Assembly: GCA_023079485.1 (NCBI GenBank)
Contig: CM041108.1
Location: 5,084,001 to 5,148,000 of the forward strand
Reading direction: 5' to 3'
DNA from: Archilochus colubris
Lineage: Eukaryota > Chordata > Aves > Apodiformes > Trochilidae
DNA length: 64,000 nt
In this document: positions 11,101 to 26,100 of the stretch, piece after piece
How positions within the stretch are numbered: position 1 is the first letter of the stretch
Layout: each line of letters opens with the position of its first letter
Program-made: the position numbers and the translations under genes
The notes under the pieces: model-generated
What the model saw: the letters and a program-made list of their open reading frames with translations, nothing else
Databases searched by the model: none
What the model was told of the DNA's origin: nothing

Positions 11101-14100
11101 ATGCTCTCGTGTTTGGCCAGGGGGAATTTACTGGATATTCTTCAGGAGGGCTTCACGGAGGTAAATGAACGTCCCATGTCTCACCCAGCTCCTTCCCGGG
11201 CCGGGCAGAAAGCTTTGGGGCAGCATCTCTGAGTTCTTTGGGTGTTTTCAGCGATAGAGAAGTAGAAAAAATGAGCAAGATCTCAGGGTGGGAGAGCTGT
11301 TTGCTAACAAAGGGCATCCTGGGCAGCTCAGCCAGGGAGCTGCAAATCAGCGATAGTTTTTTTGAGGAGTTTGTGGCTGTTTTACAACTGGTGTTTTTAT
11401 TTTCTTTGCAGCACTTTACTGTTGTACCCGTAAATAATATATACTGCAGCAAGACTGTGGGGCAGGGTTTGTTTTATAGATTTGACTCCTCTGTAGAGTA
11501 TATGGTATACTCTTTATGTGTGAAGGCTGTTGGAAAGTCTGTGTATCTGCTTTGTTTACACACGTTTCTTAGGAGAGGCTGACAAAGAACTGGCTGCCTT
11601 TATTACCCATCTTGCTCTGTTGGTTGAATCAGGCACTGAAATTCATCTTGGTTAGGAAAATACATTGTTTTAAAGTGTTCTTTGTTTGCTGAGTTTGTGG
11701 TTAGGGAATCGCAGATCACTAATGAAACATGAAATAAGGAGTGAGAAGTACGAAGAAATTCCAGAAATCAGAATTCTGGAACTGCCTGGGAAGTGCCAGT
11801 TGCTGTTGGCTTCCTCCTTCAGGGTGCACAAAATGTTGGTTCTGTTGGACTCTGTGGACTCAGGACAAAATGCCAGGGCACTGCTGCCTGGCTGTGCATC
11901 CTGCAGACCCTGCTGGAGCATGGATTCCTGTCTGTAAGCTGAAAAGAAATAAAAATTGTGAGGGCTGCTGCTTGCCTTCTCACCTCCTGGCAAGGGTAAT
12001 CTCCTGATGTGTTTTATTCTCTGGTTTAGAGCACATGGCTTATTTTTGTGTTCAGTGGTTCCTCACCCTTGCAATGCTCAGCCCCCATCCTCCATTCTCC
12101 ACGGAAAATTAATATCCCTCCTGGGCTTAGCAGCAGAGTCATCCCGAGGAAAACAAACTGGGGATGAAACCTGACCCTCCGAGCTTCACGCCAGCCACAG
12201 GTCTCCATTGATTGCTCTGTGGAACTGTGTAAATACTCCATCCCCTCCTCCAGGGTAGCTCAGTCTCCTCTGCAGCTAGCAAAGGTATTGCTTTAGTTTG
12301 GGGATACATTTACTGGGCTTTGGATCCTTCTCTGACAGAAAATAGTAGTAGCCTGTATATTAATAATACAATTAATAATAGGAGCACAGAACAGTTTTGG
12401 TTTTTGGCTGTAACATTAAGTGCTAGTCCCACCCTGCCTGTCAGCTTTACCCACAGACTGTTCAGCTGTGGAAAAAAGGTCCCTCTCCCACTGTAAAACC
12501 GTATTGACTCTCATGTTTCCCACTTGGGATCTCTTTGAAGGGAATTCCCCCGTGGGCATCATGTGGCTCCTGTCCCTCTCTCACTAAAAGAGCAGCCTGC
12601 CTTCCAGATGTGTCCCTGCTGTTTGGTAAGGCTCAGCCTGCTCTGAGGAAGCTAAATAATTCATGGCCACAGCTGGATGGAGCCCTGGCAGTGGATGGCT
12701 TCTAAAAGCTGTAGCAAGGAAACCCCAGAGGGCAGGCAGTGTATCCCCTGGCCATGGGGCCTCAGCTTCTCTCTCCTTGAGGCTGATGGAATAGAAACAC
12801 AGAATCGTTTAGGTAGGAAAAGACTTTTAAGATCATTGAATCCAACCCAGCACTGCCAAGTCCACTGCAAAGCTGTGTCCCCAGTCACCACATCTGCACA
12901 GCTCTTCAATTAATACCTCCAGGGCTGGATCCTCAGCCCCTTCCCTGTGCAGCCTCCACCAGAGCCTTTTTTCCCCAAGCCCTCAGCATTAGGACTATCA
13001 GCAAGGGAAGGAGGTATTTGCTGTTCTATAGGATTAGGGGTTGAGCAGTTAGGATTCAATCCCTGCCCCAGGTTCACTGGGTGTCTAAGCTCAGATACTG
13101 GTTGCAGAGCCCTGGCTGTCCTTTGGCAGGGGCAGCAGCTGTCCAAGTTTTGTTGCTATGAAAGCATTTTGCAAGGAACATTTTGCAAGGTCCTCAGAGC
13201 TGGACACTGGGGCACCCAGAGGCAATGTGGGCTGCAGGGTTTCCAGATTCACAGGAAGTCATTTGCAGATTGAGGAACAGAATCTGTGTCCTAAATGTGC
13301 CTTTAGGGCAACCCCACTGAGGGTCCCTTCCCGTTTGCTCCATAGGAAAGGCTCCTGCAAGCAGAAAGCAGTGTTCAGTCATCCTGTGTGCTCAGTCTCT
13401 GCTCACAAAGCTTCTTCCCCCTGTGTTTATCCCCTGCTAAATAAGGAACAATGCTCCTTTTCATTCATCAAGCATCAGGGAATGTCTCCTGAAACATTGT
13501 GTGGACGGAGCTTGGACTTTGGGTGTAGCAGAACCACTTGGTAACTCAGGATGGGTGTTGTGCTCCAAGTACAGGCAGTTCACAGAGGGAAAGATCTCTT
13601 GTGGCTCAGCTTTTTGTGTGCTTGCACGGGAACCCTGTCTGGGTGAGAGCAGAGCTTTGAAATACCAGGCATGGGAAAATGCAGAGACACTGAGAGACAT
13701 CTTGCAGAAATCCCAAAAATTATCCCTAAAGCAGCAACTTGTCTGTGAATGGTGATGGCATTTTTGTGTGGATGTCTTAGAGATGACAAAGGAATATGTC
13801 ATAAAAAGATTTGTTTTACCTCGTTTTCTATCTGATAGTCCTCTGGAACAGAGCTCTGCCTCAATGAGAGTGAATTTGTTTAAGGGACAGATCCCATCCT
13901 TAGATTTCTGGACACAAAGTGTGCACAGAACTGGTGGTGTGGGGGGGGAAGGTACAGTAAGAACCCCCAGGGTTTTTACAAGCAGGATAATGGGGTGTAG
14001 GTAGAAAACAGTTGAATTTCAGGGACAATTCCTGTGTGTGGTGCTGTGGAAGTGGCAGGCTAAGTTTCTCTTTGCAGAAAGCACACTTAGAGGCCACTCA

Positions 14101-17100
14101 CACAACTGTGTGGCAAAGGTTTGCACTGCTTGAGGCTTTGAATCTGACCTCAGAAGTCCCAGAAAACCTGTGCTGGCTAGAATTTCATTGGGAATTCAGA
14201 ATAATCCTTCTGTCTGGATCTCAGCAAAGGGGTGAGAAATCCTTGTCTGACATGTTAGGATGTTGGAAATGTCCCTGGTTTCCCTTAGTGGATATCCCTT
14301 ATGGATAGAAGGGTTAAGGGACTCCTGGACCTCTGCAGCTCAGCTGCTGTTTCTGGCTCCTGCCAGATTCTATGGGTTCCTCCTTTTCCAAACTGTGTCC
14401 CTGGCCTGAGTCATCTTATGTGCTGTTTATAGAAAATTTGGAAAATACAGATCAGACCAGAAGCTATTTTAAATGAAATTACACCTCCTGCTTTAAAGTT
14501 AGTGTTTTATGAAAGAGGAGTCCTGTTTTGGCATCTTTCTTGTCATAATTGGGTGGTTTTCACTGTTGGGTGCACCAGCAGCTATCTCAATACATTCAAC
14601 AGCTTGAATCACACTTAAGCAGCAATTCTGAGGAAAAAAAAAAAAATTCTCCTGGCTTTGGGAGCAGGGAAACATTTCCTTTGCTTGTGAGTACTCATTT
14701 TCTGCTTCTACAAAGGCCTTCTCAAGCAAACAAACAAAAATGGAACTGAATGGAAAATTACAGTTCCCATCTAATTAAGGCAATGTCAGAAAGCTCAGAA
14801 ATCATCCAAGACATTAAACATTCCATCCCAATGCAATTAGGCCAGCCTTTGAGCTTTGCTGTCACAGACATTTGGTTCAGTGCTCCTCATGGAGGGGACA
14901 TTAAATGCTTTTTGTCCTGGGACCAACCTCACAGCACGAGGCTGTTGTCATGGACCTTGTCAGAGCTGGTGCTTGGGCAGTGTCCATAAGGGCATAAAGG
15001 AAAATCAGAGAAAAGATTATGAGAAAGAAAAAAATATTCTCCCAGGCTGATTCCCTAAATGCAGCACTAAAGATAGGTTCAGATTCACCAAATGAATGCA
15101 GAAAAACAATTTCTCCCTAGAAGCAGTGTCATGGGAAGCTGCTGGGAGGTCAGGCTGGCTGGAGGCATCCAGGCTAAAGCATTCTGGAATGAAGATTTGG
15201 GGAGGTTCAGCATGTGCAATCCATTCATCTCAGAGGAGGTAACAATTCACCTGATCCAGTGCAATGGCTCTGATAATAAAGAACAGAGAAGCACATCAAG
15301 GCGTGGGGATCTACCTGTATTTACTGCCACGTAGACAGGACTGACTGATAATTGAGATACAGGAGGTGGGGAATTGCACTGGTTAAATGAGAATAGCAAG
15401 GAATAGCAATGGAGCTGCTGCTTTTCCCTGGAAAATAACATCATGCCAGTTAATTGTAGTGATCAGTAAGGGATTAAAGCTGCTGAGGAAAAGGTGTTCT
15501 CCTCCTAGGTATCACTGGCTGGCAATTAAAAGTGCAAAAGAGAAATCCTCCAAACCTCCCCAGCTGCTTTCCTATGGCCACTAAGTCTGAAGCATTTCTT
15601 TCTAAGTGCTAACCTGTAATTTGCCACTGGAAGTGGCTGCAAGCTGGGAAATGCCTCACAACTGCAGCAGGCCCCTAATACCTTGCTTTCAAATCCTTCT
15701 CCTGCCCTGGAAAAGCTTTTAAAGCATCCAAAGGGACTTGGGTAGAAACATCCTACAATGATCTGCAAGGAGCTGGAGCAATCTGGGCTCCAACTTGTGG
15801 CAGGTAAGGGAGGAACTCTTCCCATGGCAAGGTACAGGTAAACCTGGCCTTTTTTTGGAACACAAAGCTGTGTTAATATAAATAGGATTAGGCTTAACTC
15901 CACCATAATCCTAATAGCATGTGCTCTACATAGTAAATCTTAGGCTAGGCTAATGTGTTTTTCTTCTGAAAATCCTGCTTGTGATATTAATATTGGTGCA
16001 GGAGTAGAGGAGCCCCACAGAGTGTAAAGTTTGGCTGACCAGGAGCTCAAATCAAAATGCAGGGAGAAGCAGAAAACTCTCGAGTGGTCAATGGCTGAAG
16101 TGTGAATTATTCAGGTAATTATTCAGTTATTATGTAGGAAGAGGATACATTAGAGAGAGCAATAGCTGCTCCCTCTCTGAGGGCTCTTGGATAGAGCTGT
16201 AAGGTAAAGGACTAACCAGAGGAAGCCCTAGGGAATTGTTCAGGAGTTTGGAGCTTCTGTAGGGGCTGGAATAGCAGAGCTACAGCATCAGAGGAGTTGG
16301 TGGATTTGTCCCCTTTTCCCTCAACCAAAAAGACAAAAGAGGTGTGGTAGGGATTTCAGCAGCTGTCAGAGCAGATCTGAGCAGCTTTGGGGATCCCCAA
16401 AAGGGATCAGGTCCCAAAGACTCATTCTGCATCCTCTGCTCCCTCTGGGTTGTGTTCTCCTGGTTGCTTTTGGGGTGAGTGCCTCTTTCTGCTGCTTATT
16501 TAGAAGACACAAAATGTAATGTCCTGCTCTGTTGTCAGGAAGCAGTGTGAAACCACAGTGGAAACAGCCTTGGGGAAGGGAAGGAAAGGAGGAGGACTTC
16601 AGGGATGTGCCATGCTCCTGCTTGTTTGTTCACAGCCTCCTTTTTCTTCTTGGAGTCCTCTTGACCAGGAGGAGCTGAGGTCTACGTGAGACTGAATGGG
16701 GCACATCTATACCTTGAGCTGGGATCCTGCAACCTGAAGTGGTGTTGGGGCATCTGGTTTTGGTGTCTTTCTGGGGACAAGCACAGGCTAAGGGGTATTT
16801 TTGTGGGGTGGAATGGACTGTACAGAGCAGCTGCTCTCGTGGTAGAATACATTCCAGGAAATCTGTGCTTTCTCTGTGCTGGCAGATGACACCTGGAGTA
16901 CCTCCCAGAACAGATGCCATGGATGCTGTCTATCCATGGATGCTACTGCTTGGTAGTGCTTAGGGCTGTTCTGCTGTGACTTGGGATATCTGAGATATTC
17001 AGGTATCTGTCCTGAGTTTTGAACAAATGGAAATGAGTGAAACAAGTTTCACTTTTTTATGGGTCTGATTCATTAAATCCATGGCTGTGGATTAAGGCTT

Positions 17101-20100
17101 TGTGCTTGTGTTGGAGGTGTGGGCTTTAAGCCGTGGCCAGCAACGTCCTTATTATTGCACAGTTTGTCATCTGATGGGGAAGACAGAGTGGTGAAGCAAA
17201 GCATTTTGGACTCAAAAATTGCTGCTGGGATTTCTGCCAAGCAGCTTGGGGGCTTCGTTCCCTCACACATTTAACACTGCTTTGCCATTTTTAGGTCACT
17301 AAACTTTTATTTTATTTTTTTTTCCCCTTGGTAAGTTCAGACACCTCAGCTGCCAGAAGTGACAACTTGCTCCCTGGGTTTTTAGCTTTGCTGCAATCCA
17401 AGTCTCTTGCTGAAGTTGTTGTATCTTCCAGTTTTTGGACACAAACTTGGGGAATGCTGATCAGTGCAACTGTCTGAACGTCTGCAGGAAAATCTTACGC
17501 TTTCGTGGAGGAAAAAAAAAGGCAAAACCAGTGAGCCAGACAACTAAGTCTGCTAATGAAATGAAGTCTGCAGCAGTACAGAAGCCACTGGTATGAAGTT
17601 ACTTTATAATGGTGACATACAGATTCCATTGCCTCAAAACCCTCCTTTTAATCATCATTTAAAACGTTCTTATGCTTTTAAAAAAGACAAAGTTTGCCAA
17701 AAATGCTTTCTTGTGAATGCATGAGGAATGTTCAGAGAGAAAAGATGGAAAACAAACTTGTTAGTGAACAGATCTCTTTTTCTTCTGAGTGCAAACACAA
17801 TTATCTGAATGGAAGAACCATGTGGACTCCTATAAAAATAGCAGCTTTTCTGTAGGCTGAGCCCTTGTGGAATTAACACAAGACAGTACAACTATTTAGA
17901 ACTTTGTAATTTGAAACATTACAACAAGATGTTAAACTCAACTGTGATAAGATTCTTTCCCTTAATTGCATAGGCTTCAGGTGCAGTTTACATGCTGCAG
18001 CTCCACTCTGTACATTTTTACTTAAGAGTCAAGGAATTCTGTAATGATGCAGCATTACTACAGGTGAAGCTCTGCCTTTTCCCTGGTGCTTGTTTGAATA
18101 AATTAAAGCTTTATGGAATCTGTGTAATGGGAAGCTTGTGGTTAAGCTCTCAGCCTGTTTTCAGCCTGTTCCTCAGTGCCCACATTAAAATACAGATAAA
18201 ATACAGGGGTTAAAATACACTTGCAGGAGGTTGGGGATGCTGTTTGCAGCTGGCAAGACTGTACCACTGCTGCTCTGAAAATCAGCACAGGATCCTCAGC
18301 TTGGGCAAGAGCAACAAAATCAGGACTTGCATGTCCTACAGAGTGCCCAGACATATTAGGTAGAAAATAAAGACCTCTGAAATTGTCTGTGGCACCCATC
18401 CATGTCAGGTTTTCCTACCCAAAGAGGAAAGTGCAGCTCTGATCCTGCTGACCACTCTGCTCCAGCAAAGTCTGCATCAGATTTGCCACTTCTGCTGCCT
18501 TTTGTACAAAAGCTTTGGGGCAGTCCTGAAGCTCATCCCCCCCCTCCTCTGCCCTCCAGCCCTCTGCTGAGGGAGCAGAACTGATGGAACACAGGTCCAG
18601 TCACCTTTCTGAACCAGCAGACCGAACCATGGTGTGACTGAAGTTGGATTTCCTCTGCCAGGATAATTAAGAGTGAAGCTGTGATCAAATGGTGGCTCTG
18701 ATGGGCTGGAAAAGCATAAACTCTGAGTGACATGGCTGAGATAATATGGAATGGAGACTTAAAACCTGCTGCATGGGCAGAATAATGGGAAGCTTAGTGA
18801 AAAGGGAGGTAATCCCATAAATGGATCAGTTTGTTTACCCTCCCTGTACCATCCCAGCCCTGTCCACAGGGATCTCAGTGCTCCAGGGCTCCTGTGAGCT
18901 GAGGGGATGGAAAGGGAAAGGTCGTGTGAATCTGCTCTTTGCCTTTGGGGCAAAAGGAGCCAGAATGGGTCCTTAACACTGACCAGATGCCTGAGTTTGT
19001 TTTCCTGGTCTTCCCCTTGTGACAATGTGCCCAGTGACATGGAGCAGCATCCAGCATCACCAGGTGCTAAGTGCTGCAGCAACCCAGCTTCCCCATGGCC
19101 AGAAATAGGAACTGGCCATGAAAAATGTTGTTGCAGCTCCAAGGAAATGGAGGAAGGGGGCTGTGCAATTACAACTAATTAGAGTAAATCAACAGGAAGT
19201 CTCTGCTGCCTGATCCATGACCTGTTTGGTACAAATAAGCCATGCTGGGAGTGTTGAGGAGGGAAGATGTGGTCTTGGATCCAGGAACTCTGTCCTGGTT
19301 GGGTCTTTGGGTAGGTGGTGTGGTTTATTGGGAAGTAACGCAGGGTTTCTTCTGCACTGTGTGAGTCTTCTGCTTTCTTGACACATGGAATAAAATCCTG
19401 GGGGGCAGGGATATTAAATGCTGTGAATCCTGGCACCAAACCCCAAGATGACAGCATTGGTTTGGCACCAGCCTACATTAAATGCAACATAAAGCTCTTT
19501 TCTCAGCTGTGCTGAGATTGTGAGCCCTGTCCTGCTTGCTCCTCCTGTCCTGGCATGGTGTGAGCTGCATCACAGTGGGCAGTGATGTCACTTGGTGCTC
19601 AGCAGCCCTTGGGATGAGACCTCTGGTGTGTGTTTGCAAGGGCAAAAGACAAGGAGATGAACGAAGATGGAAGAAAAGTGAGAGCTGTGCAGCTTCCCCC
19701 TGAAAAGGAAATGAAGTGCAAACATTTTGCTTTCTATTTTCAGCAACAGCTCCAGGCATACGTGGCCTGGGTGAATTCCCAGCTGAAGAAGAAGCCAGCA
19801 ATAAAGCCAGTGCAAGACCTGAGACAAGATCTCCGGGATGGAGTCATTCTTGCTTTGCTAATTGAGATTGTAGGTCAGTAATGCCATATGGCACTATTTT
19901 TCATCTTGCAGTTTTAGATTTTGTGTGGAAGGGGCTGGCCTTGGCTCTGACATCTGTCAGGCATGCTGGCAGATGTTAATGGTGGTGTCAGAGCTTGCTG
20001 GGGGGTGGGGAGGAGTGACTTCAAAAGAAAACAGTTATTAAACAAATCAGAAACCTAATTCTACTAAAGTCCTTTTAGCAGACAGTTAAAACAACATGCT

Positions 20101-23100
20101 AAAAATCTATAAACTCAGTTCAGTTCTTCTCTGATGAAGTGGTTTTCACCCCTTTTAGCTGGTGAGAAGTTGAATGGTATCCAGGTAAACCCCACCAGCC
20201 AGCAGCAGATGAGGGCAAATGTGGATAAAGTCTTACAGTTTGTGGCATCAAAAAAGATTCGCATGCATCAGACCTCAGCAAAAGGTATGTGTGGTGGCTG
20301 CCACAGGGGATCTGATCTCTTGAAGGCCTCTTTCTGTCTGCATTTCATATCAGATAGACTGTGTGCACTGAATATCAAGTAATGCATTGGTTACGGAGGG
20401 AGTTTTGGGTTTTTCCATCTGTGGCTTAACAGGTTTGGGGTTGAATGTGTTGGGTAGCAGCAGGGTGCACAAAACAATGCACAAAACCTTTTTTTCCTGT
20501 TCCTAAGCAGTCAGAAGAGCTAGTAATGGTGTGATGAGGAACACAGGCTCAGAATCTTTCACTGAAAATGCATAAACCTGCTGCTGTGAAATGGGAGATG
20601 GAAAAATATTCTGGGTCCCCTGGAGGGCTGTGATGCTGTTTTGGGTGGCCTGTAAATAGGGAGCAGATGCAATATGCAAAATCCCAGATCTGGGGCATGG
20701 TTTGGTCTGTGTCTGTTCAGAGCTGTGGTGCAGAATGTGGGGGCTGAGCCTGAATGTTTGCTGACTGTACTGGGAGAGGATACACTTGTGTTTGCCTCTG
20801 GCTCTTCAGATAAAAGAAAAATGCTAAAAAGACTGCATGGAGTGCATGCCCCTTGTTGTTAGTAAAAGAGTGTAAGTTGCTGGTTTGCAGGTTTGGGTGA
20901 GAGGCTTAGAATTTAGGACTAAAAAGTCCTCTTGCCACAGGACTGATCCAGTCTGCCAGTTTCTTTCAGTAACATTTCAAGTTGTCATACGAGTGCCTGG
21001 CTATGGAAATGGCAGCAAAACTTTTACATAAGCAAAATCAGTCTGGATGTGCAAGGAAGTGGTCAGAGGATATAGGGACACAGACTGCAGAACTCTGGCC
21101 ATTCTGACACTGACTCACTCCTGGCCTTTAAATGATTCATACATTTTTGGTTTCATGTTCTCCATGAATGACCTGGAGGTAACAGTCACTTAGTCTGGCT
21201 ATTTTTTCTAAATTATTTTTGTTTGTGTTTATACTAAGGCAAGTAATAGCAGCCTTCATGCCACTAGCACTGGTTTTATTGGGGTTTTTTTGGCCTGTCT
21301 CTGATATTTGGAAAGTCTTGGAACTAGATGGTTAAGGTCCTTTCCAGCACCAACCATTCTGTGGTTCTTTTAAAATTACTAGTTAGCATTTGTAGGGTGC
21401 TACAAACAGTTTATAGTACAGGGCACTATTGCTAAAGAGACACTTTTTTAATCCTACACACCAGAGAACAGTGAAAATCTGAATGCCTTCAGTGTAAGCA
21501 CTGTACTTTTGCAGTGAGAATTCAGGAATTACCACATCCTGTCATGTAACCTCCTGGATTCTCAGCTGGAAATGGCCTCAGAGGGGAAGCTCGTGTCTGC
21601 TGGAATCATTTAAACTTGTGCTCTGTAGGTGGCAGTCAGTTTGCTGCAGAGCTGAGCATCAGCACTGTAATGCAGTCCTTTTTGCACTTGTTTACTGGCA
21701 GGGTCCCTTTGGGTTCCACAGCATCACAGAATCAGACAGATTGGAAAGGACCTTTGAGATCATCAAGTCCAACCCTTAATCCACTGCCACCGTGGTTCCC
21801 AGACCAGGGCACTGAGTGCCACATTCAATCTCCTTTTGATAAAGTCCAGGGACAGAGAATCCACCCCTCCCTGGGCAGCCCATTCCTGTACCTCTCTGTA
21901 CATTTCTTTTCCTCATTTTTTTTCTTAGTATCCAACCTAAACCTCCCCTGCCGAGCTTAAGGCCATGCCCTCTTATTTCATTCCATTTTGGTTTCATGCT
22001 TGTTGGTGGAGCCAGCTCTGGTGGGACAGCACATTAATGGCATCACCCCTGGTTTGGGTTGCGTTTTTCAGACATCGTTGACGGGAACTTGAAATCCATC
22101 ATGAGGCTGATTCTGGCCCTGGCTGCTCACTTCAAACCAGGTTCTGGGAGAGCCACGAATCACAGCTCTGCTGTGGGGAAGGGTTTGTCAGGGTCCTCTG
22201 CCAGCCCTAGACCTCGCTCAGCTGCTGCAGTGGCCCAGGGGGCAGTGGCTGCCCTGGCAGATGTCCGGCAGGATGTGCTGCACTCCGGCAGGGAACTTCT
22301 CCGGCACAGGCAGAGGTAAGGAGTTAGGAGTTTCCCCCTGCTTACCTGAGCTCAGCTCATCCTGGCAGATGGGCACAATTCCTTGTAAAGGAGGTGCCTG
22401 TTTATCCTGACAATTCCTCCTATGAAGGTAGCTAGAGAGTAGAGAGGATCCCACTGACACCCAGAGGGATGCTGGCCGAGCCTGGCTCACGGGGAAGACT
22501 TCAGGTGGTCCAAGTTCTTCAGGTTTTACAGCAAAATAACTGCATGGTCTCTTATAGGAAACAAACAGTGCTCTGTGGCAAAGCTGGAGGGAACCCCTGA
22601 TTTCAGGCTGGGCACAGTGCCCTTTCTTGGTGTGCTGCCTGCACCTTGTCACTTCAAGGGAAACACGAGTAAGGTCTGAACTTCAGCTGCTGGTTATAGA
22701 CCTGGGGCAGTTCCTTCCAGAACTGAGGCACTGAGCCTGTTGTCCAGGGTCCACGTTGTCTTCTGGACTTCCAGTCACCTCAGTACCGTGTTTGCTGCCA
22801 TACAGGCAGAGTCTGCATGCTGAGGATGCAGTGGAAGCACTTGTGGTGGGAATGCAGAAAATCCCCATCCAGAAAGAATAAATATGTCACTTCAGAAAGC
22901 ACCTTGGGCTCCTGCAAAAGGTGCTGTTGTCTATTACAATAATAGCAATGATATTTAAATGGGAGTCAGGTGGTGGGCTACTGAGGGCTCAGTTTAGACA
23001 ACAAAAGGTCACTTGCCCATATGGTGTTGACTCAAGGGAGCAGGCATGAAGCACTTTGGAGTTGGAAATGGTATCTTTTGTTGGAAAAATGAATGCTAAA

Positions 23101-26100
23101 GGTCTGCAAAGACTGTGCCAGGAGTTCTACAGAAAAACCAGACCATGTGCTATCTGCAAATTTCGTTCTTTAGTTTTCTAGTCACAGAATTAGGGATTAT
23201 CTTAAAAGGGAAAGCCCTATTTGCCTGTTTTCCTCAAACCAGGAAGGGGGGCTTGGGGTTTAGCTTTCTAGCTGCACCTTCCTTACCTTTCCTCCATGAG
23301 CTTTCTTATCCTCCTTCTTGAAGACAAGAAGATGCTCTCAGCTGAGGCTTCCCTCATTTTATGATTATTGTCTCCAGAAATAGCTCCATGGATGAGGAGA
23401 TTGAAAATCCCTATTGGAGTGTCCGGGCACTGGTGCAGCAGTATGAAGGGCAGCAGAACATCCCAGTGGAGTCCCACTCTTCCAGGTAAGGAACTTTTTT
23501 GTCAAGCTGTGTCCCCCTCAGGACAGTTTCTCAGCAGGTAGGATGCTTCCACAGGATTTTTTTGATGTTCCATAGTACAAAGAGGCCGCCCTGTACCTGA
23601 GAATTAAAGTTGCTTGGTCCAGCAGAAGAGAAAAAAAAAAATAAATTGTACTTTTGTCATGTTTATAAATAGCCATGGACATTTGGAGGAGTGTGGGACC
23701 TCCATGTGAGGCAGTATTGGACCACTGCCTCCACATGATGTCAGCAGAGTGGTACTTTTGAAGCTCTCCTTCTAGGGGAGGTGTAAAAATTCTGGTCTGG
23801 CAACAAGATTTCATGGCTAGTGGCACAGATCTTTGGTGTTGAATGTGATGTCAGTGGGATGGTGAGTGAAACATGCTACTCACTGTGCTCATTCTGCAGT
23901 TTAAAGTAGCTGTGGCATTTTGTGTACTTTTCCACCCTGTTCTGAATTGGCAGTTGCTGTTTGCCCAAATTTGGCTGTATTTGGGTGGTGAGTGAAGTTT
24001 TTCCTACACATCCCAAGTCACTCTTTTTTGGTTTGTTTTGTTTTTCCCCATAATGTTATGAATTCTCTTACCCTGTGGTACTAATGATATTATTGCTGGT
24101 AGGGCATGATATGGGGAGGATCTCAACATCAGTGATCTCTGATCTACCCAAAGAAATTGGGAGCAATCTGACTTCCAGCTCCTGGTTTGTCTTTTGCTGA
24201 CACCAGGCTTCCTGATGAAAACAAGATGCTGCTTCTCTCTTCCTCCAGAGGGAAATGATCAAGCTTAGTTGTGGGAACTGCCTGGGAGAAAGAGACACTG
24301 CTTTTATTGGGGAGATGGGTGGTTATTCAGTGCAGCTGCTCCCTTCATCTGCTTGTGCTGCTCTGATGCCTGTCCCAGGGCAGCATCCCCTGCCTTGCAT
24401 CAGCTCAGTTCTGCATTAGCTCCTCAGTGAGGGAGCTCTCCAGCCCGGATAACAGAATTCCCAGAGACAAAAGCTCTAATAAGCGAAGGCAATTGAAATG
24501 ATTCATGGAAAATTTGCCCAAATCAGATGGCTTCCCGGGCCACCGAGCCCCTCACCCATCCATCTCCCTATCCCCTCCCCTTCCAGCAGCTTTTCCCTCC
24601 CCCACTCAGGCATCTCAGAGAAAAGGCTCTGCCTTGCACAGGCTGTGTGACAGCAGGAGGGAGAGGGAGAGGGAGCTGGAGAGGGCTGGGAAGTGCTGTA
24701 TGCCATCTTCTGAGCCCGCAGCCAAGCCTGGAAGAGGACCCCCAGGAAGAGGACCTGCCCAAACCTGCAGGACCCCCTCCCTCCGGAGGTTTGTCGGCAT
24801 CTGCAGCAGGTTATTGGGGTCCAGAGAGCTCCAAAGAATGGGATGAGGAGGAGCAGGGATAACCCAGATGGTGGCCTTCCTGATGGGAACACCGGCTGAG
24901 GAAAATGCAGCAGGGAGAGACTGACAGCCCGAGAGGAAAACCTGCAGCCTGGCTTCTGCTGAATTCCCTGACTCTGGAATCAAATCCGTGCCCGAGGGGC
25001 TGAGCTGTCATCCAGCAGCTCCTTGCAAAGACCCCGAGGGTTTTTTGGGGTTTTTTTTTTGTTTTTCTATTCCCGTTCCTCCCTGAGCTGAGGTGAAGAT
25101 CTTCCTCCGGTAGTTTGTGACAGGAGGTGGCATCTTCTGCACGGCATTCCCAGGATGTGGAGGGACGAGGCATGGCTGTAGCCAGGATCCTGAGGCTCCC
25201 CGGGAAGCGGATTCTGTGCGGCGAGAGGTTAAAGTGGGATCATGGGAGGGAAGCAGGTCAAATGGTGAGGAATTGTTGTCGTTGTCATGGGAAGCAGCAG
25301 GGCTGGGGGGTTGATTCAAATGCTGAGAATCCAGGGCTGGCACTGGGGCTGCTCCCCGAAAGCCTTGGGCAGCTCTGGGGCTCAGTGGAGGAAGGATGTG
25401 GGTTAAGAAACCAACTGGTAGAAGGAATAAAGTAGAATAGTTTGCATCCTGAGCTTGCCTTAACGAGCACTTATCTCTGCATGACAGGTTTTTTTTTTAA
25501 TTGAGGGTTATGTATTTTAAAGACATCAGTGGATGTTTCAGACTCTTGATGGGTTTGGTGACTGACACAGAAACCCAGAGAAATGGTTCCAGCATTAACT
25601 TGGTGCCATAACACAAGGCAACCTGTGCTGAGTGCATCTTAGTGGCTCTCTCACTGTTTGGAGTGGTCTGAGAGGTGGTTACTGATGTCACGTGAGCACA
25701 CTGGCTTTCTTAAATAGGAAAACTGACTGGAAAGGGGGCTGTGCGCATAGGAAAGCCTAAAAAACTATCTAGAAAATTGTCTATGTTGTAGGGTCCACTT
25801 AATCCCATCCCCTGCCCCAGCTGGGATCTCTTACTCTGCTTTGGGTAAAGAGGAGCAGGCTTTGGAAAAGGAGAATGTTATTTCCAGGCTCTCTATTCCC
25901 CTGTTTTTGCTCCCCAATTCCCAGCCCTTGCCCATCCCTCTCTTTCACCACCCTCTCACCCAACAGTTGCTGATATAATTTTCCTAGAGCAGCTCTTACT
26001 CTTCCATCTTTTGCATGGATCAGAACCATCAATGCACTTCCATGTGGCCAGATGAGGCTGATAGGAAGTTCAGAGGTGGGAATCTGTGGGGAGGATATCA

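Noticed and set aside
19630..19881. Possible alternative DIXDC1 start ([13 protein letters not shown]) just upstream of exon 2
   Set aside because: The upstream part is intron sequence ending in a normal acceptor at 19741-19743. Exon 1 at 11101-11160 matches the human N-terminus.
24503..24983. Overlapping open frames of 110-129 codons on both strands in DIXDC1 intron 5
   Set aside because: GC-rich, stop-poor sequence with no domain or splice phase joining DIXDC1.
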